22,454 nt of DNA from assembly GCA_002386945.1 (NCBI GenBank), contig DGKH01000011.1, forward strand, positions 1 through 22,454. The letters are read 5' to 3'. Both the position numbers and the translations under genes were made by a program. Position 1 is the stretch's first letter. Each line of letters begins with the position of its first letter. The stretch is from Proteobacteria bacterium UBA4575. GTDB lineage: Bacteria > Pseudomonadota > Gammaproteobacteria > UBA4575. Under the pieces are notes generated by a model that was not told the DNA's origin, searched no databases, and saw nothing but the letters and a program-made list of their open reading frames with translations. Shown in pieces: positions 7,676-16,206 of the stretch.

Positions 7676-8116
7676 TTAACTTACCTTTAAAGAAAAGGTT
7701 ACTGGACCATCATTGACCAGTGAAACCTGCATATCTGCGCCAAAAATACCTGTAGTTACTCTACTATATTCTGTTTTCGCATGCACACATAATTGCTCAA
7801 AACAGGCCTTTCCTAACGCCGCTTCGGGGCTTTTACTAAAACTAGGGCGATTACCTGAGGCGGTATCAGCAACCAAGGTGAACTGTGGCACCAGTAATAG
7901 CGCGCCTTCCGTTTGCTCTAAGCTCAGGTTCATCTTGCCGGCGGCATCGGCAAAAACACGATAAGACAATAGGCGTTGCACCATGCGTTGCACCTGTTTA
8001 TCGCCATCACCCTGCTCAATACCGATTAATGCCAGCAAGCCACCATCGATACTAGCGACCGTTTCTCCTGCGACCACGACACGGGCCTCTGTCACTCTCT
8101 GAATCAGGCTAATCAT
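7676..8116 (-). CDS. dtd: D-aminoacyl-tRNA deacylase
   Basis: Homodimeric proofreading enzyme that removes D-amino acids, and glycine mischarged on tRNA-Ala, from tRNA. The 146-residue protein has both active-site signatures. The first is PQFTL (about residues 77-81; many homologues have SQFTL, but the Pro form is known in gammaproteobacteria). The second is the cross-subunit NDGPVTF motif near the C-terminus. The ribosome site AGGAG overlaps the pip stop, and the ATG at 8116 is 12 bases from that stop, so the two genes are likely coupled. Strong family match over the full length. Confidence 0.97.
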   Translation of the reverse strand: MISLIQRVTEARVVVAGETVASIDGGLLALIGIEQGDGDKQVQRMVQRLLSYRVFADAAGKMNLSLEQTEGALLLVPQFTLVADTASGNRPSFSKSPEAALGKACFEQLCVHAKTEYSRVTTGIFGADMQVSLVNDGPVTFSLKVS

Positions 8117-8128
8117 TAAGATTTTCTC

Positions 8129-9082
8129 CTAAGCCAGCTCATCAGCCAGGCGATCGGTACTGCGGATCAATGCATCAACCATTTCATCTTCAGTCGCTGA
8201 ATGACCACTATTGGGTGCAATGATGAGTTCGGCCTTGGTCCAGCGCTGATGTAGGGCATAGGCCTGTTCCACCGGACAAACCACGTCATAGCGTCCATGC
8301 ACAATGGCGCCAGGAATATCGGTTAAACGATCGGCATCGCGTAATAATTGATCAGGCTCTAAGTAAGAATCATGCATGAAGTAATGACATTCAATACGCG
8401 CCAAGCTCAAGGCAGTGTGGGCATCACCAAAATGATCGATTACCGTGTCTTTAGGCCGTAGTGTCGATGTCCGACCCTCCCAAATAGACCAGCGTTTCGC
8501 CGCCTCTAGCTGCTGCTCTGGATCATCACCAGAGAGACGCTGATAGTAGGCACTGACCATATCACCGCGTTCTGCTGCAGGAATGAATGACTCATAGTCC
8601 TGCCAATAATCAGGAAAAATCGCGCTAGCACCGTCTTGATAAAACCACTGAATGTCACGTTTACGACAGAGAAAGACACCACGTAACACTAAACCCATGA
8701 CCTTTTCTGGGTACTGCTCGGCATAGGCCAGCGCCAGCGTCGAGCCCCAAGAGCCGCCAAACACCATCCACCGATCGATGTTCAGCTCGACTCGTAACTG
8801 CTCTATATCGGCGATCAAGTCCGGCGTTGTATTGTTTTCAGTAGAGGCATGTGGCTTTGAACGACCGGCACCGCGTTGATCAAACAAGATGATGCGATAA
8901 CGCTCTGGATCAAAAAAGCGTGGATGGTAGTCTTCGCAGCCAGAGCCGGGGCCACCGTGTAAAAAGACTACAGGCAAGCCATTAGGGTTGCCGTATTCAG
9001 CCACCCATAATTGATGTAGCTCACCAACTGGGAGATAGAATTCACGTTTTGCTTGGGCCTGCGGATAAAATGTACGCATCAT
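8129..9082 (-). CDS. pip: Prolyl aminopeptidase (proline iminopeptidase), peptidase family S33
   Basis: Cytoplasmic alpha/beta-hydrolase that removes N-terminal proline from peptides. The 317-residue length is standard. The oxyanion loop HGGPGSGC (about 42-49), the family marker DQRGAGRS (68-75), the nucleophile S111 in GGSWGS, and D266 and H294 completing the triad are all visible. A cap domain occupies about 135-245. Two consecutive ATG codons (9082 and 9079) are possible starts. It is the first gene of the minus-strand run that continues through dtd and his-tat-gpmI, with a candidate promoter just upstream. Proline is the expected specificity from the conserved blocks, but a broader aminopeptidase activity cannot be excluded. 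Confidence 0.95.
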   Translation of the reverse strand: MMRTFYPQAQAKREFYLPVGELHQLWVAEYGNPNGLPVVFLHGGPGSGCEDYHPRFFDPERYRIILFDQRGAGRSKPHASTENNTTPDLIADIEQLRVELNIDRWMVFGGSWGSTLALAYAEQYPEKVMGLVLRGVFLCRKRDIQWFYQDGASAIFPDYWQDYESFIPAAERGDMVSAYYQRLSGDDPEQQLEAAKRWSIWEGRTSTLRPKDTVIDHFGDAHTALSLARIECHYFMHDSYLEPDQLLRDADRLTDIPGAIVHGRYDVVCPVEQAYALHQRWTKAELIIAPNSGHSATEDEMVDALIRSTDRLADELA

Positions 9083-9103
9083 ATAAAGTAGTCGTTATCG
9101 TGA

Positions 9104-9109
9104 AGTATA
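9104..9109 (-). promoter_or_regulatory. Possible -10 element for the pip-dtd-his-tat-gpmI run
   Basis: On the minus strand TATACT (5/6 consensus) lies about 22 bases before the pip ATG. No good -35 is present; the best is TGGAAT at 18-base spacing (3/6). It is placed between the upstream hairpin and pip, where a promoter would be expected. Weak pattern evidence. Confidence 0.28.
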
Positions 9110-9114
9110 AGAAA

Positions 9115-9140
9115 GGCCCAAATCATTATTCCATTGGGCT
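9115..9140 (-). terminator. Possible terminator at the end of the def-to-methyltransferase run
   Basis: GCCCAA (9116-9121) pairs with TTGGGC (9134-9139), with one possible extra G:U pair outside. The loop is 12 bases. On the minus strand the stem is followed by CTTTCTTAT, a weak T-rich tract. It lies about 50 bases after the methyltransferase stop and before pip, a sensible place to end that transcript, but the large loop and poor T-run make it uncertain. Confidence 0.35.
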
Positions 9141-9189
9141 GGAAAAGCAATAGATGGCCATACCTGTGAGGTTCTAGTCAGTGCATCCG

Positions 9190-9783
9190 CTAAGGACGTT
9201 GTGCTATGACCATTGCTTGATTACGAAACCCCTGTGCCGTATCACCCTGCAAACCGTCTTCTCGATACAGCAGGATATGTAGTCCTTCACAGTGTCTTAA
9301 TAATTCGTTTTCAGCTAAGCGATAAGCACTGTTACTAGGCCCACTAGCGCCTATGCGTTGTTGTGTGAAGGTCTGGTAGAACAACAGTCCGCGCGGACGT
9401 AAGGCCCGAAGCAAAGACGGTAGTAATGGACGATAGAGATAATGACTGACGACGATGACATCAAAGGCATTTTCATCCAGTCCATCACTCTGTTGCTCTG
9501 CTTCATTTTCTAGATCACGACAGCAACAACTGATAGTGAGCTGCTGTTGCTCTGCATAGATACTGAGTTTAGTCATGGCGACGCTGGATAGATCAATCGC
9601 ACTGACCTCAAGCCCAGCTCGCGCAAGATGAATCGCATTGCCGCCGAGGCCACTGGCCAAATCTAAAGCCCTGCCTCGACTAGGCAATAGGTGACTGTTT
9701 TCAGTCAGTACTGTAGAGGCCTGCGCATCGATGCAGTCTAGCGCTGTAAAACGCTGATCCCATTTTTCTGCCTGCTGACTCAC
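9190..9783 (-). CDS. Class I SAM-dependent methyltransferase of unknown substrate
   Basis: A 197-residue protein with a Rossmann-type SAM fold. Motif I is LDLASGLGGNAIHLA (about 40-54), with the acidic end of strand 2 at D64 (SAIDLS). Motif IV lies in FDVIVVSHYLYRPLL, and post-motif ALRPRGLLFYQTF follows. It resembles the small TehB-like / methyltransferase-domain-25 group, whose substrates are mostly unknown; nothing here identifies one. The start is GTG at 9783, because no better start codon occurs in frame before the upstream stop at 9814-9816. It is 26 bases after trkH and appears to be the last gene of that run, followed by a weak hairpin. Functional linkage to Trk is not implied. Confidence 0.85.
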   Translation of the reverse strand: MSQQAEKWDQRFTALDCIDAQASTVLTENSHLLPSRGRALDLASGLGGNAIHLARAGLEVSAIDLSSVAMTKLSIYAEQQQLTISCCCRDLENEAEQQSDGLDENAFDVIVVSHYLYRPLLPSLLRALRPRGLLFYQTFTQQRIGASGPSNSAYRLAENELLRHCEGLHILLYREDGLQGDTAQGFRNQAMVIAQRP

Positions 9784-9809
9784 TTTGTATTTAGCATTAA
9801 TCTGAACGC

Positions 9810-11264
9810 CTAATCACGCCAGAAAAATGGCGTAAAGATAACCAACAAGGTAAATATTTCAAGACGACCTAACAACATACCCAGGCATAGCATCAGTTTG
9901 TTTACTTCACTTAAGCTGGCGTAGTTCTGACTGACTTCACCTAAACCAGGACCTAAATTATTCAAAGTGGCCGCCACTGCAGAATAGGCCGAGACATGAT
10001 CGAGACCAGTCGCAACTAAGAACAACATCATGCCCAGAAAAATCGCAAGATAGGCAAAGAGGAATCCCCAGACGGCTTCCATCACACGTCCTTCCACCGG
10101 CTTCTTACCGATCTTCACAGCAAACTGCCCATTTGGATGGACTAAACGACGCAGCTCACGCATCCCTTGTTTGAACAATAGTAAGACACGAATGACCTTC
10201 ATGCCGCCACCCGTCGAACCGGCACAACCACCAACAAAACTCAGCAAGATAAGTAACATCGGTAAGGCTGCTGGCCAGCTTGAAAAATCAGCCGAAGTAA
10301 AACCTGTGGTGGTACCAATGGAGACCACTTGAAAAACCGCCTTGGTCCAAAGTGTAAAGCCATCGGAAAAAACCTGTGCATTTTGTAGGATCAATGCCGC
10401 TAGTAACGACACGCCAATTAAGAGCATTGCATACACTCTAAACTCGGTGTCATTCCAGTAAGCAGAAAATTTACGGCTGCGCCAAGCAACAAAGTGCAAG
10501 CCAAAGTTAGCCCCTGAAATCAGCATGAATAAAATAGCAATCCATTCAATGGCTCTGCTATTGAAGTAGCCCATATTGGCATCGTGGGTCGAGAAACCAC
10601 CAATCGCTATCGTTGAAAAACTATGGCAGACCGCATCAAAAAAACTCATACCGGCGATCCAATAGGCGTAGGCACAGACCACGGTTAAGAACAGATAGAT
10701 ATACCACAGCGCTTTTGCCGTCTCGGTAATACGTGGCGTTAACTTATTGTCTTTAACTGGCCCAGGGGTCTCTGCACGATAGAGCTGCATGCCACCGATG
10801 CCCAACATAGGCAAAATAGCGACGGCTAAGACAATGATACCCATGCCCCCTAACCACTGCAGTTGCTGACGATAATATAAGAGTGATGCGGGCAAATGAT
10901 CGAGGCCTGTCAGCACCGTTGCGCCGGTTGTTGTTAGACCAGAGAGAGATTCAAATAAGGCATCAACCAGTGATATCTCTATCGCCGTTGAAAAATATAA
11001 GGGTAAGGCACCAAAGCTACCGAGTACTGTCCAGAATAAAACTACCACCAAAAAACCATCACGTAAGCGCAGATCAGCACGCTGTCCTCGATGTGGTAAC
11101 CAGAGCACAACACCCGTGATAAAGGCAGATAAAAATGCGAGACCGAAGGTATATAAACTATCACTCTCGGCGAAATATTCGCCAACCAATAAAGGTGGTA
11201 ACAGGGTCAAGCTAAAGAGCATGAGTAGCTGACCCAGTATGCGTTGGATGACGGCTCCTTGCAT
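9810..11264 (-). CDS. trkH: Trk potassium uptake system, membrane channel subunit
   Basis: Inner-membrane potassium-translocating subunit of the Trk system, gated by the cytoplasmic ring protein TrkA. The 484-residue protein has the fourfold membrane-pore-membrane layout. Pore-loop filters are seen at TTTGA (111-115), IGGFS (221-225), TTTGFT (318-323) and NNLGPG (435-440), each with the essential glycine. The intramembrane gating-loop region GGCAGSTGGGMK (345-356) is present. ATG at 11264 has AGGA eight bases upstream. TrkH versus TrkG cannot be told apart by function; the name follows the usual chromosomal copy beside trkA. Confidence 0.96.
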   Translation of the reverse strand: MQGAVIQRILGQLLMLFSLTLLPPLLVGEYFAESDSLYTFGLAFLSAFITGVVLWLPHRGQRADLRLRDGFLVVVLFWTVLGSFGALPLYFSTAIEISLVDALFESLSGLTTTGATVLTGLDHLPASLLYYRQQLQWLGGMGIIVLAVAILPMLGIGGMQLYRAETPGPVKDNKLTPRITETAKALWYIYLFLTVVCAYAYWIAGMSFFDAVCHSFSTIAIGGFSTHDANMGYFNSRAIEWIAILFMLISGANFGLHFVAWRSRKFSAYWNDTEFRVYAMLLIGVSLLAALILQNAQVFSDGFTLWTKAVFQVVSIGTTTGFTSADFSSWPAALPMLLILLSFVGGCAGSTGGGMKVIRVLLLFKQGMRELRRLVHPNGQFAVKIGKKPVEGRVMEAVWGFLFAYLAIFLGMMLFLVATGLDHVSAYSAVAATLNNLGPGLGEVSQNYASLSEVNKLMLCLGMLLGRLEIFTLLVIFTPFFWRD

Positions 11265-11279
11265 TATCTAGATCCTAAA

Positions 11280-12653
11280 TTAAATGAAGGTCGCGCTGAC
11301 TTGAAACAGTCGCTCAACTTCGTGGATACGGTCTTTCTCTGATAAAAACATAATCACGTGATCATCGGCTTGAATCAAAATGTCAGGGTGTGAAATCATC
11401 ATTGTTCCTTCACGCACGATTGCACCAATGTGTGTGCCTTTCGGCAGCTTAATCTCTTCAATCCTACGACCGACTACTTTGGATGTCTTTTTATCACCAT
11501 GTGCCACAGCTTCAATCGCTTCTGCTGCACCTTTACGCAAGGAGTGCACTGCAACAATATCGCCACGACGGATATGTGCGAGTAGGGCGCCGATGGTGAC
11601 TTGCTGTGGCGAGATCGCAATATCGATCATGCCACTCTCAACCAACTCGACATAACTTGGGCGGTTAATTAGAGACATGGTCTTACGAGCACCCAGACGT
11701 TTAGCCAGCATGGCAGATAAGATATTCGCTTCATCATCATTAGTTAGGGCACAGAAGATATCAACATTCTCGATATTCTCCTCCAACAAAATATCTTCAT
11801 CGGCAGCATCACCTCGAAGGACAATAGTTTTATCCAAGATCTCAGAGAGGTAACGTGCACGATCAGGATCACGCTCGATTAATTTCACTCGATAATTTTG
11901 TTCTAAAATTTGTGCCAGCTGTAAACCAATATTGCCACCACCTGCTATCAGAATGCGTCGATTGGGCTTATCCACACCCTGCAATGCAGAAGTTACTTTA
12001 TTAGCTTGCTGCGCCGCTGTTACAAAAAATAATTCGTCGCCGGTTTCAACACGTGTCTCATCGGTAAAGGCTACGGCCTCCCGCTTACGGTAGATCGCAA
12101 CAATAGAAAAATCATAGGCGGCATATTCACGTGCAAGATCGGCCAAAGTTTTACCAGTGAAACGGCTATCCCGATTCACACGTGCCGCGACCAGCTGCAC
12201 TTTACCATCGGCAAAATTAAGTACTTGTAACGCACCGGGATGATCAATCAAATTCTTAACGTACTCGGAGACCAATAGCTCTGGACTAATCAATAGGTCT
12301 ACAGGCATCGCTTCTTGCACGAACAGGTCTGGGTAATTGAGATAGTCGCTTGCTCGTACACGCGCAATTTTAGTCGGCGTATGAAACAGGGTATAGGCTA
12401 CTTGGCAGGCCACTATATTCGTTTCATCACTATTGGTTAGAGCGACAATCATGCTGGCATCATTGGCTCCAGCACGCTCTAACACGCTTGGGTGTGAGGC
12501 ATGACCTTGCACCGTTTGCAGGTCGACTCGATCTTGAATCTCACGCAGAAGACTTGCATTCTGATCCACCAAGGTAATGTCATTTGATTCACTAGCCAGA
12601 CTAAGCGCTAACGATCCACCAACCTGCCCAGCACCCAATATTATTATTTTCAT
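11280..12653 (-). CDS. trkA: Trk potassium uptake system, NAD-binding regulatory subunit
   Basis: Peripheral cytoplasmic subunit that binds nucleotides and opens TrkH. The 457-residue length and duplicated architecture are typical. RCK domain one begins with LGAGQVGGSLA (6-16) and the acidic D30 after strand 2. RCK domain two begins with IAGGGNIGLQLA (236-247) and E260. Each Rossmann domain is followed by a TrkA-C domain (about 145-220 and 370-455). The trkH ATG follows its stop by 15 bases, consistent with co-expression of the two subunits. A small hairpin-forming sequence lies between ntrX and trkA. Confidence 0.97.
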   Translation of the reverse strand: MKIIILGAGQVGGSLALSLASESNDITLVDQNASLLREIQDRVDLQTVQGHASHPSVLERAGANDASMIVALTNSDETNIVACQVAYTLFHTPTKIARVRASDYLNYPDLFVQEAMPVDLLISPELLVSEYVKNLIDHPGALQVLNFADGKVQLVAARVNRDSRFTGKTLADLAREYAAYDFSIVAIYRKREAVAFTDETRVETGDELFFVTAAQQANKVTSALQGVDKPNRRILIAGGGNIGLQLAQILEQNYRVKLIERDPDRARYLSEILDKTIVLRGDAADEDILLEENIENVDIFCALTNDDEANILSAMLAKRLGARKTMSLINRPSYVELVESGMIDIAISPQQVTIGALLAHIRRGDIVAVHSLRKGAAEAIEAVAHGDKKTSKVVGRRIEEIKLPKGTHIGAIVREGTMMISHPDILIQADDHVIMFLSEKDRIHEVERLFQVSATFI

Positions 12654-12671
12654 TCTGCTTTTGATCCAATC

Positions 12672-12690
12672 ATGATGGTTTAATCATCAT
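12672..12690. repeat. Short inverted repeat between ntrX and trkA
   Basis: ATGATG (12672-12677) and CATCAT (12685-12690) flank a seven-base spacer in the 38-base gap. The stem is AT-rich and weak. It could be a small RNA hairpin or chance; there is no T-tract. Confidence 0.25.
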
Positions 12691-12691
12691 C

Positions 12692-14017
12692 TTATTGTTT
12701 TGAGTTTATACCCAATGCACGAAGTTTACGGTAAAGATTTGTACGCTCCATGCCAACCACTTCAGCTAAACGTGTGACACTACCATCTACTTTTTCTAGC
12801 TGACGCACTAAATAGTGTTTTTCAAATGCTTCACGCGCCTCGCGCAACGGAAGATTAAATAAACTATCTAAACCCCCACCTGCGTTAATCCCTGGCTCTT
12901 GTTGTGACTGTAATAACTGCTGCACTTCCTTTAATTCAATTTCCTGCTCACCACCAATGATCAACAACTGCTGCAGCACACCTTTTAGCTCGGTTAAGTT
13001 CCCCGGCCAGTGATGGTGTAAAAATGCATTTTGCGCAGCAATAGAACATTTACGATAGGGGTAATTCTCGTTAGAGCAGAAATAATCGATGAAATGATTT
13101 ATTAGATCTGGGATGTCTTCTTTATGCTCACGCAGTGGTGGCAACTCTATGCGTAGCATGCCAAAACCTATTTGAAATAGGCTGAGTACTTTCTTTGATA
13201 CTTCGCTGGTTATCCCTACCGTCAAGCGAACGTCAAAACGCTGGAATACGTCTGCATCTTGTAGCTGTTGCAATAGATCAACTAAGCGCTGTTGTATCGG
13301 CTCATTAATAGCGTTGAAGTTCTCCAGATATATCGCACCAGCCTGGTTTTTACGAATGTTTTCTATTAACTCGCTCTTAACCGCCGCCCATGCAATATCA
13401 CTACCATCGAGCTCGTTAAACCGCTTATAGGAAACGATTAGCAAGGGCCGATTTGAACGCTCACTCAGCTGATGTATATAGTGCGCAAGGTTGCTTCGAC
13501 CACTACCTTCCTCAGCCTGCAATAAAATGGATACGTTTTGCTTTGCACAGCGCTTGCAGTTAGCAATCAACTCTTCGACTACTGGACTGGAACCCACCGG
13601 GACTAACCAATCAGTGCCTTTATCTTCACGTGAAGATTCTTTATGTAGCTGAGCATCTAAGGCCTTGCGCGCCGTACTAATGAGCTTTGCCGTCGTCAGT
13701 GGCTTTTCTATAAAACCAAAAGCACCTAAACGAGTCGCTTCTACTGCCGTTTCAACTGTGCCATGGCCTGACATCATGATGATTGGACAATCAACTTTTT
13801 GAGTTTCCTTCCATTCCTTTAGCAAAGTAATGCCATCTTGATCAGGCATCCAGATGTCAAGCAGGACCAAGTTGTATTGCGTATTTGAGATTTGTTCACA
13901 GGCGCTCTTTGCATTCTCAGCGATACTGACCTTATAGCCCTCATCACTTAATATCTCGCTCACCAAAGAGCAGATATCAGGCTCATCATCGACCACTAAA
14001 ATTCTTTCTGTTGCCAT
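12692..14017 (-). CDS. ntrX: NtrX-type response regulator with a degenerate AAA+ (sigma-54 activator) domain
   Basis: 441 residues: receiver (about 1-120), AAA+-like region (about 140-345), Fis-type helix-turn-helix (about 400-438, AEVVGMERTNLYRKLRALGI). The receiver is intact: D10/D11 acidic pocket, phospho-acceptor D54, S83, K105. The centre is not. The Walker A position reads QAEEGSGRSN (167-176), with Arg where the ATP-binding Lys belongs. The Walker B position reads GAIYLENF (227-234) instead of a LDE core. No GAFTGA loop exists between them, and the region of the arginine fingers (about 280-288) reads LFQIGFGML. The sensor-I-following block PPLREHKEDIP is retained. It should be phosphorylated by NtrY and bind DNA but probably cannot hydrolyse ATP or remodel sigma-54 polymerase. 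It overlaps ntrY by one base (TAATG). The name NtrX rests on the partner and gene order. Confidence 0.9.
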   Translation of the reverse strand: MATERILVVDDEPDICSLVSEILSDEGYKVSIAENAKSACEQISNTQYNLVLLDIWMPDQDGITLLKEWKETQKVDCPIIMMSGHGTVETAVEATRLGAFGFIEKPLTTAKLISTARKALDAQLHKESSREDKGTDWLVPVGSSPVVEELIANCKRCAKQNVSILLQAEEGSGRSNLAHYIHQLSERSNRPLLIVSYKRFNELDGSDIAWAAVKSELIENIRKNQAGAIYLENFNAINEPIQQRLVDLLQQLQDADVFQRFDVRLTVGITSEVSKKVLSLFQIGFGMLRIELPPLREHKEDIPDLINHFIDYFCSNENYPYRKCSIAAQNAFLHHHWPGNLTELKGVLQQLLIIGGEQEIELKEVQQLLQSQQEPGINAGGGLDSLFNLPLREAREAFEKHYLVRQLEKVDGSVTRLAEVVGMERTNLYRKLRALGINSKQ

Positions 14018-16206
14018 TATTCTTGACCTGCGCTGCGATCAGCAAATGCCGCTAAGGAATTATAGCTTGGCAATCGAATAAGTATCATCGCGCCACCACA
14101 TGTTCGGTTATTCACTTGAATAATACCATTATGTTCTTCAATAATTTTTTTCACAATCGCAAGACCTAAGCCATTACCTCTTTGCTTCGTTGTCATATAA
14201 GGGTCGAAGGCCTGCCTTAACATTTCTGGTGAGAAACCTTGACCATTGTCGAGCAGTTCAATCGTGATATAAAGCTTATTTAAGTAGAGCTGCGCACCAG
14301 CACTGACTTGCACCTGACAGTGTGTGTCTACAGCTGTTGCTTCCATCGAGTTCTTGATTAAATTGTGTAGCACTTGACGCAGACGACCTGAGTCACCGCG
14401 TACAAATAAGGTCTCAGAATTTAAGTCTAAATCTAATCGTATTTTCTGTGCATTGCCTTTGTATAATTCTGCAACGTCACGGATCAAATCATTAATATCT
14501 AAAGGCTTGCTGTCGATCACCGGCATCCGCGCATAGGCAGAAAAATCATCGACCATCAGCCCCATTGATTCTACCTGTTGCACAATAGTATGCGTCGCTC
14601 TATCAACCAAGTCGGCCTGGTCTGGCTCCAACACTGGCATTAATTTTCGGCGCAGACGTTCAGCCGATAATTGAATTGGCGTCAATGGATTCTTAATCTC
14701 ATGTGCTAAGCGTCTAGCAACCTCACCCCATGCGCTATCACGCTGAGCTTGCAGTAATGTTGTTATGTCATCAAAAACCAGCACATAGCCACGCTTAGAC
14801 GCATCTTCACCTAGTAGCTTCACACTTTTACAGAGAATCGTCTTACGTCCCTCAGAGGTAAAGATTTCTAATTCTTTCTGCCACTCTTCTGATGTTTGTC
14901 GCAACTGGGTAACCACTGAGAGGGTGAAGGTCTTTAAGAAATCATGCTGAGTGCCCACATGCATCAATGGCTTATCAATGAAGTCTGCAATGTCGATCCC
15001 TAGAATCTGACTAGTGGTCGCATTTGCAGTTTTTATTTGTAGCGACTCATCTAGACTCAAAACACCTGAAGACAAATGCTCTAGAATTTTATGCAAATAA
15101 AGTCGTTGGTTATCAATGATGCGTTGACTAATCACCGTCGTATCTCGGGCCACAGATAGGCGCTCTGTCATACGGTTAAACGAAGCCACCAACATGCCTA
15201 GATCATCACTTTGTCGTACCGATATTTTTTTATGATACTGACCTGCAGCAACTGCTTTAGTACCCTCTACCAATTCTCGCACTGGAGAGACCAATACACG
15301 CGAAAAATAAAAGGCTGTAAATACTGCAAACAATATACCTAAGGCCAAGACCAAGGTCAGAATCAGAATAAAGTTTTGCTTTAATGGCCCACGCAAATAA
15401 ATGAGCTCGTTATATTGGCCGAATGCTGTTTGCACATTGTTAGTCAGTTCGCTGATGCGATCAGAGATAGGGTAAATAAATTGTAAATACTGAAACTCTG
15501 TAGCATTCAGTTCTGGCGGCATCGGAAAGACCAAGCGGATTTGTAAGCCGCCATCACCAATGGACTCCATCGCAACATAATTTTCGCCACTGTTGAGCCG
15601 CTGAAAAATACTTTCATCTAATAGTGCAGGCACATCAGTATTTGGCTCTGAGCTTCCCGATGCGATAATGCGATTATTAGAATCAAATAAAACAATTTCA
15701 TCGGCATTACTGGTGCTGAGTAATTCGTTAATAGTTAGTGTGGCATTAAAGGAATCATTACCCTCAAATTGCTTAGATAAGGGCTCCGTCTGTTGACTTA
15801 GGCTTCGGATATGCATATCCAAAGAAGAACGACTCAGACTCACTGCGTCTTGCAGCGCCTTTTCAACCTTCACATCAAACCAACTATCTACGCCTTCTTC
15901 GACCAACCAAATCGAGAAAGTGTAAACAATAAGCACCGGCATGCTGGCAATAACTACAAATGACCAGACTAGGCGTAGGGTCAGTCTAGAGCCAGGCTCC
16001 TTACGTTTTAACTGCCGCTTTAATTGATTCGCGTTATACCCAATCAGTGCAACAAACAACAGCAACAAGACAGAATTGATGGGTACTAACCAATTATGTA
16101 GGCGGCCAAAGTAACTGCCATTTTGAGTCGCATCTGCCATTAACAAGACAGCCGCCACCAAAGAAACAAAGAGGATACCCAGCCAAACCTTACCGCTACG
16201 CCCCAT
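14017..16206 (-). CDS. ntrY: NtrY-type membrane sensor histidine kinase
   Basis: 729-residue inner-membrane sensor. Three N-terminal membrane segments (about 8-24, 40-57, 79-100) include the NtrY-typical VWSFVVIASMPVLIVYTF. A periplasmic domain (about 101-278) and a fourth membrane segment (about 279-302) follow. Next come HAMP (about 303-355), PAS (about 370-480), a dimerisation/phosphoacceptor helix with H502 in RRLAHEIKNPLTP, and an ATPase domain. The last has N-box NLIKNSMEA, G1 DNGQGF, F-box FDPYMTTK and G2 GNGLGLAIV, all intact. The family is known for nitrogen and redox/respiratory responses, but the ligand here is unknown. The start overlaps the end of the DUF4390 gene by 11 bases and the stop overlaps the ntrX start by one base, so expression of the three is probably coupled. 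Confidence 0.95.
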   Translation of the reverse strand: MGRSGKVWLGILFVSLVAAVLLMADATQNGSYFGRLHNWLVPINSVLLLLFVALIGYNANQLKRQLKRKEPGSRLTLRLVWSFVVIASMPVLIVYTFSIWLVEEGVDSWFDVKVEKALQDAVSLSRSSLDMHIRSLSQQTEPLSKQFEGNDSFNATLTINELLSTSNADEIVLFDSNNRIIASGSSEPNTDVPALLDESIFQRLNSGENYVAMESIGDGGLQIRLVFPMPPELNATEFQYLQFIYPISDRISELTNNVQTAFGQYNELIYLRGPLKQNFILILTLVLALGILFAVFTAFYFSRVLVSPVRELVEGTKAVAAGQYHKKISVRQSDDLGMLVASFNRMTERLSVARDTTVISQRIIDNQRLYLHKILEHLSSGVLSLDESLQIKTANATTSQILGIDIADFIDKPLMHVGTQHDFLKTFTLSVVTQLRQTSEEWQKELEIFTSEGRKTILCKSVKLLGEDASKRGYVLVFDDITTLLQAQRDSAWGEVARRLAHEIKNPLTPIQLSAERLRRKLMPVLEPDQADLVDRATHTIVQQVESMGLMVDDFSAYARMPVIDSKPLDINDLIRDVAELYKGNAQKIRLDLDLNSETLFVRGDSGRLRQVLHNLIKNSMEATAVDTHCQVQVSAGAQLYLNKLYITIELLDNGQGFSPEMLRQAFDPYMTTKQRGNGLGLAIVKKIIEEHNGIIQVNNRTCGGAMILIRLPSYNSLAAFADRSAGQE

